This document shows, one piece after another, positions 5,856-12,613 of a stretch of 12,613 bases of DNA. Origin of the DNA: Staphylothermus sp. (GTDB lineage Archaea > Thermoproteota > Thermoprotei_A > Sulfolobales > Desulfurococcaceae); the NCBI GenBank assembly GCA_021159785.1, contig JAGHDU010000065.1, positions 1 to 12,613 on the forward strand. The letters are read 5' to 3'. Made by a program: the position numbers and the translations under genes. The stretch's first letter is position 1, and every line of letters starts with the position of its first letter. Below the pieces are notes generated by a model. It worked only from the letters and a program-made list of their open reading frames with translations. It did no database searches and was not told where the DNA came from.

Positions 5856-7223
5856 ATGTCCGACGAAAATAGTTCTAAATTAGTTAGAACAATAGGTTGG
5901 ATAACACCTGCAGCACTTGTGATAGGTGCCTTGGGATCATCTGGTATATATGGAAACCTACCGTATACGTATATTGTGGCCGGACCTGGTGCTATTGCCT
6001 GCTGGATAATAACATTATTATTTGGCGTAATACTAGCAATGATACTCGCGTACGCGTTCACGATATGGCCAGATAAAGCAGGAGCTGAATATCCCATTGT
6101 ACATATGGCTCTTGGCGAACCATGGGGTACTCTTACAGGTATAGGTTGGTGGATTTCATGGGGTACTACACCAGCAATAGTAGCCCTTATCCTAGGTCGA
6201 TATATATTTGGAACCGATCCATCGACTTATACGATGCGTCAATTATTTGCATTTGCTCTAGTAACGGTGTTCTTTATATTAAACTTGTTCAACATTAAGG
6301 TTGCTGGTACTGCACAGAACATTTTATCGGTTCTAAAAGTAGTTCCACTCATTATTGTTGGAGCAATCGGATTAGCATATATTAATCCAGCCAATTTCTC
6401 ACCATTCTGGAAAACAGGTGTTGAATGGATAGATACAACAAGACCAGAAGGCATGATCATGCTATTCTTAGCTGGAGCACTCATCGCTTCTTGGTCTACA
6501 TATGCAACAGATATATTCGCTACTGTGGTTCCAGAAATGAAGGATCCCCATAAAAATGTAGTTAAATCCGCAGTATTTCTATCAGTTGTATGTTTAGCAT
6601 TTATTGGATTAGTGTCAGTATCTGCTGTTGGAGTACTAGGAGATGGGTTAGGAACGCTCCCTAGACCCCTATTTACATTGGGTGAAATAGCATTAGGTAA
6701 TGTTGGTTATGTATTGATGTTTCTAGCACTCATAGCAGGTGTACTTGGTGCTATTAATGCCAGTCTCCTTGGTGCATCAAGAGTTTTATACCAAATGGCA
6801 GAAGACGGTTTAGTACCAAAAGCAGTAACAAAATTAAACAGATTTCACGTTCCATGGATAGGTGTTACAATAACATATCTAATAAACGTATTAATGATCG
6901 CCTATACACCATTATATATTGCTATAGTAACAATTACTATGGTTCCATTCCTGCTAAACTGGACACTAGGCGCATTTGCTGCTGTAAAAATCAGAATGAC
7001 ACCAGAATGGCACAATAAGGCAACATATAAGGCTTCTTGGCCACTTATAATAGCAGGTGCAATTGTCGGTGTATTAAATATATTATTCATAATTATGTAT
7101 GGACTCTTATATGGATGGAACGATATATTAATAGGAACAGGGTTCTTAATAGCTACTATCATATACTATATTATAGTACGTATTTTTTATAAGGGCAAAA
7201 CTGCCCAATCCCAAACCTCTTAA
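5856..7223 (+). CDS. APC-superfamily amino acid permease
   Basis: This 455-residue integral membrane protein has about twelve hydrophobic helices. The unwound first helix carries GSSGIYG (27-33), the GSGIF-like substrate-backbone motif of amino acid/polyamine/organocation transporters. A later cytoplasmic motif, LLGASRVLYQMAEDGLVPK, is typical of the family (ASRxLyxMAxDGxxP). The function is uptake of an amino acid, probably by proton or sodium symport or by exchange; the substrate cannot be read. An upstream in-frame TTG at 5853 lies only 1 nt from GGTGA (5847-5851), whereas the ATG at 5856 lies 4 nt from it, so the ATG is preferred. The next gene follows after 13 bp, so this is the first gene of the operon. 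By context it feeds an aryl-pyruvate oxidation pathway and may import aromatic or branched amino acids. Confidence 0.92.
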   Translation: MSDENSSKLVRTIGWITPAALVIGALGSSGIYGNLPYTYIVAGPGAIACWIITLLFGVILAMILAYAFTIWPDKAGAEYPIVHMALGEPWGTLTGIGWWISWGTTPAIVALILGRYIFGTDPSTYTMRQLFAFALVTVFFILNLFNIKVAGTAQNILSVLKVVPLIIVGAIGLAYINPANFSPFWKTGVEWIDTTRPEGMIMLFLAGALIASWSTYATDIFATVVPEMKDPHKNVVKSAVFLSVVCLAFIGLVSVSAVGVLGDGLGTLPRPLFTLGEIALGNVGYVLMFLALIAGVLGAINASLLGASRVLYQMAEDGLVPKAVTKLNRFHVPWIGVTITYLINVLMIAYTPLYIAIVTITMVPFLLNWTLGAFAAVKIRMTPEWHNKATYKASWPLIIAGAIVGVLNILFIIMYGLLYGWNDILIGTGFLIATIIYYIIVRIFYKGKTAQSQTS

Positions 7224-7236
7224 AAGGTGTTAAGTA

Positions 7237-9165
7237 TTGTCATTAATTGAATTATTAAAATCCGATCAGCCAGGTAAAAGAGTAGTTCTACTAGGGAACT
7301 ACGCAATAGCAAGAGGCGCTATAGAGGCAGGTGTTGACGTAGTTACAGGTTATCCCGGTACTCCATCATCCGAAGCCTTAGAGACCCTAGGAGCATTGTC
7401 TAGAGAACTTGGCTTCTATGCAGAGCTTAGTGTTAATGAAAAAGTAGCCACAGAAGTAGCTGCAGGAGCAGCATTTGTTGGAATGAACTCCTTTGTAACA
7501 ATGAAACACGTAGGCGTTAACGTAGCTGCAGACTTCCTAAACACTTTAAACCTCAGTGGTGTGGGAGAAGGCTCATACGTTATTTATGTAGCAGATGATG
7601 TAGGTGCCTGGGTCTCCCAAAACGAACAAGATACAAGAGTCTTTGCAAACTTCTTGCACATACCATGCCTTAGCGCATATAATCCACAGAGTGCAAAAGA
7701 ACTTGTGATAGAAGCCTTCAAGATATCCAAAGAATTTAGCATACCCGTTATATTAAGAACCACAGAGAGAGTCAGCCACGCATCTGGAGTAGTTACATTC
7801 GGTAAACTACCTAAGAAAGAAAAACGAACATTTGAATTCAAAAAGAATCTTGAGCAATACTACTTAGGAGACGTGTACGCTCAGAGACTACATAAAGAAC
7901 TACATGAGAAGCTTGAGAAGATAAAGGAACTCTCGAACAATAAGAATTACCACATCATTAATGAAGGAAATAGTGAGGTATTGTTAATAGGCGATGGCGT
8001 CGCGATCATGTATGCCATCGAAGCACTAGAAAGATTGGGTCTTACAGACAAAGTTAGTGTACTTGGACTCACCATTGTTAATCCATTACCAGAGAAACTG
8101 ATAATCGAATTCGCAAAGAAAGCTAAGGTTATCGGAATAGTTGAGGAGGTTGAACCATATTTAGAAAAAGAAGTTGCAAGTATCCTACATAGACACAGTA
8201 TAAGTGACGTAAAAATATATGGTAGATTTACAGGGCATTTACCATGGTATAGTGAACTAGGAGTAGATAAAGCCGAAGAATTCTTGCTAGATATACTTAA
8301 AGATACATCAATAGAAGTTGAACATACTAGAGTAAAGAGGCTTGACGAAAACCTTCCAAAGATTGTAGAAGCTGCCAAAAGAACTGCCGCACCCAGATAT
8401 TTGAGTTTCTGTCCAGGATGCCCACACTTAGGAACATTCTATGCACTCAAGAAAGCGTTGCTATTAGAGAGGGTAAACATTAAGAAAGTGCCTGTAAACT
8501 TAGATATAGGGTGCTATGGTCTATCTCCATTCTCAAACGTACGTCTAGGCGATACAAGTTTCTGTATGGGATCTGGTATTACATTAACACAGGGTATGAG
8601 TCTTGGAGTGAAAGACGAAAAGTCCACACCAGTGGTAGGATTAATCGGAGATTCTACGTTCTTCCATGCAGGATTAACAGGCACTGCCAACGCAATATGG
8701 AATAATCATCCAATATTAATGATTGTCGTTGATAATAGAACAACTGCCATGACAGGCCATCAGCCTCATCCCGGAGTAGAATACCGCTTGGATGGAACAC
8801 CCACAAAACCCTTAGATATTACGAAAATTGTTAAATCCATGGGTTACGAATTCGTAGAAGTTGTAGATCCATATGATATTAATTCATCTGTTGAAGCCAT
8901 AAAGAAAGCAATTAGATTTATTAAAGAAAACAACAAACCCGCTGTAATTATTGCTAGAAGAGCTTGTGGATTAATTGTTCCAAAGGAAGAACCTTATAGG
9001 ATAGATCCTAACAAGTGTACCGGCTGTAGAACATGCATAGTAACGTTTGGTTGTCAAGCACTACAATGGAATAAAGATACTGGGAAGGCAGAGATAAGAG
9101 CTGAACTTTGTAGAGGGTGCGGAATGTGTGCACACATATGCCCATATAACGCTATAGAGAGGTGA
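7237..9165 (+). CDS. iorA: Indolepyruvate:ferredoxin oxidoreductase, alpha subunit
   Basis: Full-length at 642 residues. This subunit oxidatively decarboxylates aryl-pyruvates (from Trp, Phe, Tyr) with CoA, giving aryl-acetyl-CoA, CO2 and reduced ferredoxin. Order of parts: pyrimidine-binding TPP domain with GYPGTPSSE (38-46) and E68 in SVNEKVATE; a middle transketolase-C-like domain; the PP-binding domain with CPGCPHLG (392-399) and GDSTFFHAGL (471-480), then DNRTTAMTGHQPHPG; and a C-terminal double 4Fe-4S module with C594, C597, C600, C606 and C625, C628, C631, C635. The C-x5-C spacing in the first cluster is usual for IorA. The TTG start has AAAGGTGT (7223-7230) 6 nt upstream. The gene lies between the permease and the beta subunit in one operon and acts in the cytoplasm. 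Confidence 0.96.
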   Translation: MSLIELLKSDQPGKRVVLLGNYAIARGAIEAGVDVVTGYPGTPSSEALETLGALSRELGFYAELSVNEKVATEVAAGAAFVGMNSFVTMKHVGVNVAADFLNTLNLSGVGEGSYVIYVADDVGAWVSQNEQDTRVFANFLHIPCLSAYNPQSAKELVIEAFKISKEFSIPVILRTTERVSHASGVVTFGKLPKKEKRTFEFKKNLEQYYLGDVYAQRLHKELHEKLEKIKELSNNKNYHIINEGNSEVLLIGDGVAIMYAIEALERLGLTDKVSVLGLTIVNPLPEKLIIEFAKKAKVIGIVEEVEPYLEKEVASILHRHSISDVKIYGRFTGHLPWYSELGVDKAEEFLLDILKDTSIEVEHTRVKRLDENLPKIVEAAKRTAAPRYLSFCPGCPHLGTFYALKKALLLERVNIKKVPVNLDIGCYGLSPFSNVRLGDTSFCMGSGITLTQGMSLGVKDEKSTPVVGLIGDSTFFHAGLTGTANAIWNNHPILMIVVDNRTTAMTGHQPHPGVEYRLDGTPTKPLDITKIVKSMGYEFVEVVDPYDINSSVEAIKKAIRFIKENNKPAVIIARRACGLIVPKEEPYRIDPNKCTGCRTCIVTFGCQALQWNKDTGKAEIRAELCRGCGMCAHICPYNAIER

Positions 9166-9170
9166 GAATC

Positions 9171-9779
9171 ATGTTAAAAGACTTGTTAAATATTTTAATT
9201 ACCGGAGTTGGTGGACAAGGAAACGTAACAATGGCTAGAATTCTTGCAACAGCAGCAGCATTTGCAGGATACGATGTCTTGGTAGGAGAACTATACGGAT
9301 CTGCCCAGAGAGGCGGTTCTGTGACGAGTCATGTTAGAATAGGTAAGAAAGTATTGACGCCAATGATTCCCAAACACTCTGCAGACGCTGTTATTGCTTT
9401 GGAGATGAATGAATCGTTAAGAGTTGCAGATTATTTGAAAAGAAATGCTACAATCGTTCTAAACGAATACATGATATATCCACCAGAGGTTCTTAGAGGA
9501 GAAGCTAGTTATCCAAGTAAGGACGAAATAGTGTCCGTACTTAAAGGTCTTACCGATAAAGTATACGTAGTACCAGCCACAGATATTGCAATAAAACAAC
9601 TAGGCAACGCCATGGTTGGTAACACTATACTACTAGGATTCTTCCTAAGTGTATTTGATACTGGTATAAATTATGAGCATGTAGCAGAAGCGCTAAAGGT
9701 TACTATTAAGCCGAAATATCTCGATCTGAATTTAAAGGCATTAGATGTAGGAAGGGAATTAGCCCAGAAATATGCATAA
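9171..9779 (+). CDS. iorB: Indolepyruvate:ferredoxin oxidoreductase, beta subunit
   Basis: This 202-residue protein has the gamma-type oxidoreductase domain of the 2-oxoacid:ferredoxin family. It begins with ILITGVGGQGNVTMAR and has the hallmark GSAQRGGSVTSHVRIG segment near residues 43-58, which takes part in CoA binding and subunit contact. It pairs with the alpha subunit encoded directly upstream. A GTG at 9162 would overlap the alpha stop codon, but GGTGA (9161-9165) lies 5 nt before the ATG at 9171, so the ATG is the better start. The Shine-Dalgarno sequence thus contains the stop codon of iorA, implying tight coupling. No cofactor cysteines are expected, as iron-sulfur clusters sit on the alpha subunit. 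Confidence 0.94.
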   Translation: MLKDLLNILITGVGGQGNVTMARILATAAAFAGYDVLVGELYGSAQRGGSVTSHVRIGKKVLTPMIPKHSADAVIALEMNESLRVADYLKRNATIVLNEYMIYPPEVLRGEASYPSKDEIVSVLKGLTDKVYVVPATDIAIKQLGNAMVGNTILLGFFLSVFDTGINYEHVAEALKVTIKPKYLDLNLKALDVGRELAQKYA

Positions 9780-9796
9780 CTTAGAGGGGATACTAC

Positions 9797-11197
9797 GTGG
9801 CAGAGAAAGAGTTTAATCTAAACTATTTTTTCTATCCATCATCAGTTGCCGTAATAGGTGCTTCTAAGAATCCAAACAAAATAGGAGGCATCATAATAAA
9901 TAACTTAGTCAAGAGTGGATATAAGGGAAAAATATATCCTGTGAATATAAAATGTGGAGAAGAATATAACGAGATTGCCGGATTAAAGTGTTACAAGACG
10001 ATTCTGGATATTCCTGATACAGTTGATACAGCCGTTATAGTTGTTCCTGCCAGATTTGTACCAGATGTAGTAGAAGATTGTGGTAAGAAAGGCATTAAAT
10101 CATTAATTATAATTAGTTCAGGATTTGCGGAGACTGGTAAAGAGGGTAAAAAACTACAAGATAAGGTCATAGAGATAGCCAAAAAACATGGTATAAGAAT
10201 CATTGGGCCAAATACGCTCGGTATAGTGAATACGAACCATAATTTAAATCTCTGGTTCGGAATGCCTATTAGATTGAAAGGAAAGATCTCTTTCATATCT
10301 CAAAGCGGTGCAATTGCCGATGGTTTATTTGGTGTAGCACAGGATGAAGGGATAGGATTCAATATAGTTGTTAGCCTTGGAAATAGAGCTGATGTTGATG
10401 AAGCTGATTTAATGCTTTATTTAAAAGATGATTCCTTCACAAGAGTTATAGGGATATATTTAGAAGGACTTCCCCCGGGCGCTGGCAGGAGATTCTTAGA
10501 GGCACTTAAAGAGACATCTACCGTTAAACCAGTTGTTGTTCTAAAAGGTGGCCGTTCTATTGCTGGTTCAAGAGCAACTCTATCTCATACAGCATCAATG
10601 GCTGGCTCATATGAGGTATATGTATCGGCCATAAAGCAATTCGATGGAATCCCGGTAGAGTCTATGGAGGAATTCCTTGATACATTAAAGGCATTTGTCT
10701 ATATAGATAGATATAAGAGTACACAAAAGAGAATAGCAATAATAACTAATTCTGGTGGATTAGGAATACTTGCAGCTGATGCAGCTGAAAGTTTGGGGTT
10801 AAGCATACCCGAATTTCCCAGAAGCGTACAGGAAGAAATAATGAAAGTTATACCCCCATTTGGGAATCCAATGAATCCAGTTGATATAACAGCACAAGGC
10901 ACCCCTGAAGATCAATACAAAATGTATTCCGAGGTATTTAAGATAGTTAACGATCCAAGCCTTGTTGATGGAATCATAGTTATAGTTGAGGGCAGTTACC
11001 CATATGAACTAATGAAGGCCATAAAAGATGCATTAGTCAAAGAAATTGCCCCGAACCGCCGATTGCCAGTAATCGTTTGTTGGTTTGGAGCACTATCAGA
11101 TATAAGAGATTTAGTGAAGGATGTTGAAAAAAGTGGTTTACCTGTTTATATGTATCCTGAAAGGGCAGTTAAAGTGATGAAAAATATTTTGTATTAA
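9797..11197 (+). CDS. acdA: ADP-forming acyl-CoA synthetase, alpha subunit
   Basis: At 466 residues it matches the separate alpha subunit of the archaeal alpha2-beta2 enzyme, which turns acyl-CoA, ADP and phosphate into acid, CoA and ATP. The N-terminal CoA-binding domain has VAVIGASKNPNKIGG (18-31). Two succinyl-CoA-synthetase-like ligase domains follow, with FISQSGAIAD (166-175), E223 in YLEG, and the phosphorylated H264 in SHTASMAGS. Both E223 and H264 correspond to catalytic residues known in the Pyrococcus enzyme. The C-terminal domain runs through NPMNPVDITAQG (357-368). The ATP-grasp beta subunit is not fused and not in the window. The GTG start has GAGGGGA a few bases upstream and lies 17 bp after iorB. 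By context it probably acts on aryl-acetyl-CoA, as isozyme II does in Pyrococcus; broader substrates are possible. Confidence 0.94.
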   Translation: MAEKEFNLNYFFYPSSVAVIGASKNPNKIGGIIINNLVKSGYKGKIYPVNIKCGEEYNEIAGLKCYKTILDIPDTVDTAVIVVPARFVPDVVEDCGKKGIKSLIIISSGFAETGKEGKKLQDKVIEIAKKHGIRIIGPNTLGIVNTNHNLNLWFGMPIRLKGKISFISQSGAIADGLFGVAQDEGIGFNIVVSLGNRADVDEADLMLYLKDDSFTRVIGIYLEGLPPGAGRRFLEALKETSTVKPVVVLKGGRSIAGSRATLSHTASMAGSYEVYVSAIKQFDGIPVESMEEFLDTLKAFVYIDRYKSTQKRIAIITNSGGLGILAADAAESLGLSIPEFPRSVQEEIMKVIPPFGNPMNPVDITAQGTPEDQYKMYSEVFKIVNDPSLVDGIIVIVEGSYPYELMKAIKDALVKEIAPNRRLPVIVCWFGALSDIRDLVKDVEKSGLPVYMYPERAVKVMKNILY

Positions 11198-11225
11198 TAT
11201 AAAATTTTTTCCGCATTTTCACTTC
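11198..11225 (+). terminator. T-rich terminator at the end of the operon
   Basis: The 28-bp gap between convergent stop codons contains T6 at 11205-11210 and a second T4 run (11216-11219) on the plus strand, the form of intrinsic termination usual in Archaea. No hairpin is needed or seen. Confidence 0.45.
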
Positions 11226-12613
11226 TTACTTTTTAATTGCAGAGGCTATTTTTGAGAATAGTATATACATTATCGTAGACAACACAGCAGCGAATACTAT
11301 ACCATCAGCCCATCCAAAATATCCCCACCAGATAACAAGCATACCTATTATTCCAGCTATACACGACCCTACTATTCCCCATGCATTCCCCTTATAGAAT
11401 CTACTAATGATCCATGGAAGATATGCTCCTATTAGAGCCGCACTACCTACAGCCCCTATGAAAGCTATAAATGGTGGAACGTTGGTTATTACCCAAATTA
11501 GCACTATGAATATTGTTAATATTGTTGCTAACCTAGTTACTAATAGTTCTGTCTTCTCAGACAACTTTTTGGTAGGTGAAACAGCTTCTAAAATCGGCTT
11601 AACAACATCTCTAATCATACATCCTCCTACAGCCAAAGAGATATTGTCCATGGTCGTTAATGCCATATTCCATATTCCAGCAGCTATCAGAAGAGCTGCC
11701 CACGTCGGAAACACTATCTTGTAAGACTCGAGAACCACATCCTCAGCACTCATTGAGCCAGGATCGGGTATTACTATTCTAGCAACTATTCCTGTCCAGA
11801 AATGAAGTATTAATACTAGAGACATAAACCCAAATACTACGGCAAATCTCCTCAAGTTTACTTTCTTACTCAGTGCTATAATGTTCATTGTGTTTTGAGG
11901 CAGAAGATTCCATAAACCATAAGCTATTGCTATTGATACTAATGAAAGATATCCCACACCATAAGGCTCGCCAGTTATGATTGCGTGGGTAGGGCTAATT
12001 TCTGTTACAGCTGCATCCAGCCCTGTAAATCCACCATACGGTAAGTATGCATATATAATTTCGAACACTAAGCCTGGAAACATTATTATTGCAGCTGCGA
12101 GGGAAGTAGCAACTATGCCCCAATAGCCTTTTAGTCCCAAATAAATCATAACAATGACTGCTGATATTATCGCTGCAACAGGTAAGCTTAGTCCAGAGAA
12201 AACATGAACAACACGTGCCAAAGCAGTTAGTTGTCCAACTGCAAACGCAATTCCTCCTAGAACTGTTAATAAGCCTAGAGCAACACGTGCCAAGTTACTT
12301 CTATCATGAATAGCCGAAATTGTTTCTGGTATAGTATAACTTCCATATTTCTCGGCGGTATCCCTCATCCATTTACCCAGAAAATACCACATAAAAACAG
12401 CTCCTAGACACCACAGAGAGAATAGAATTACCTCAATATAACCATACGTATACATAACAGCAGGACTCCCTAATGCATACCATCCACTACACGTTGCAAA
12501 GGTCAGGGTAATCGCACCTGTTAGTAATCCAAGGTTTCTATTAGCAACGAGGTATTCGCCTAAGCTTGGTTTTGCTTTTCTGACAACATGTTCAATAATA
12601 TGTATTATTGCTA
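11226..12613 (-). CDS. Sodium:solute symporter (SSS family), N-terminus beyond the window
   Basis: The frame stays open from its stop at 11226 to the right edge, giving 461 visible residues. The ATG at 12453-12455 is internal: upstream in-frame sequence reads KPSLGEYLVANRNLGLLTG then SGWYALGSPAVMYTYGY, which matches the GEYFLAGRxLG segment and second helix of SSS transporters. About 20-40 residues, including the first helix, are therefore missing. Some twelve hydrophobic segments are seen. AGIWNMALTTMDNISLAVGG sits where the family has its AAIMSTADS stretch, which contributes to the sodium site. The substrate is unknown (proline, pantothenate and carboxylates are all used by relatives). It is convergent with the synthetase gene, so it belongs to another transcript. 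Confidence 0.87.
   Translation of the reverse strand, partial: AIIHIIEHVVRKAKPSLGEYLVANRNLGLLTGAITLTFATCSGWYALGSPAVMYTYGYIEVILFSLWCLGAVFMWYFLGKWMRDTAEKYGSYTIPETISAIHDRSNLARVALGLLTVLGGIAFAVGQLTALARVVHVFSGLSLPVAAIISAVIVMIYLGLKGYWGIVATSLAAAIIMFPGLVFEIIYAYLPYGGFTGLDAAVTEISPTHAIITGEPYGVGYLSLVSIAIAYGLWNLLPQNTMNIIALSKKVNLRRFAVVFGFMSLVLILHFWTGIVARIVIPDPGSMSAEDVVLESYKIVFPTWAALLIAAGIWNMALTTMDNISLAVGGCMIRDVVKPILEAVSPTKKLSEKTELLVTRLATILTIFIVLIWVITNVPPFIAFIGAVGSAALIGAYLPWIISRFYKGNAWGIVGSCIAGIIGMLVIWWGYFGWADGIVFAAVLSTIMYILFSKIASAIKK

Noticed and set aside
7947..8378. 143-codon leftward frame inside iorA.
   Set aside because: Serine-rich antisense shadow of a clearly conserved gene.

Overview
The window looks like a piece of the chromosome of a hyperthermophilic, peptide-fermenting crenarchaeon, most likely of the Desulfurococcales (Staphylothermus-like). 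This is an inference from several traits: A+T-rich DNA, archaeal TATA-like promoters close to the starts, Shine-Dalgarno sequences of the GGTGA type, frequent TTG and GTG starts, VapBC modules, and ferredoxin-linked 2-oxoacid oxidation joined to an ADP-forming acyl-CoA synthetase. I cannot fix the genus from sequence alone.

Region 1 (1-1700) is an accessory island. A leftward vapBC pair with a DUF104-type antitoxin lies at 34-683. Opposite it, an unrelated rightward vapBC pair lies at 984-1609. The second pair is bracketed by two direct repeats (818-886 and 1616-1684, about 83 % identical). Both repeats end in a tRNA T-arm, the 3' strand of an acceptor stem and CCA, but neither has a matching 5' acceptor strand. 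They look like tRNA 3'-end remnants, such as old integration sites, or the 3' halves of unusual tRNAs.

Region 2 (1685-3232) is decaying DNA. It holds an alpha/beta hydrolase broken by three frameshifts (1975-2812), then about 400 bp with only scraps of coding-like sequence.

Region 3 (3233-5514) holds two divergent metabolic genes: a PLP-dependent trans-sulfuration-family enzyme (leftward) and a short-chain dehydrogenase/reductase (rightward). They are separated by a 377-bp regulatory gap with candidate promoters and an 18-bp palindrome.

Region 4 (5856-11197) is the core of the window, a compact rightward operon. It encodes an APC-family amino acid permease, indolepyruvate:ferredoxin oxidoreductase alpha and beta (iorA, iorB), and the alpha subunit of an ADP-forming acyl-CoA synthetase. 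Read together: an amino acid, probably aromatic, is imported. After transamination elsewhere, its aryl-pyruvate is oxidised to aryl-acetyl-CoA with reduction of ferredoxin. The CoA thioester is then cleaved to the aryl acid with ATP formation. The synthetase beta subunit and the aminotransferase are not in the window.

Region 5 (11226-12613) is a convergent sodium:solute symporter gene that runs off the right edge, so its N-terminus is missing.
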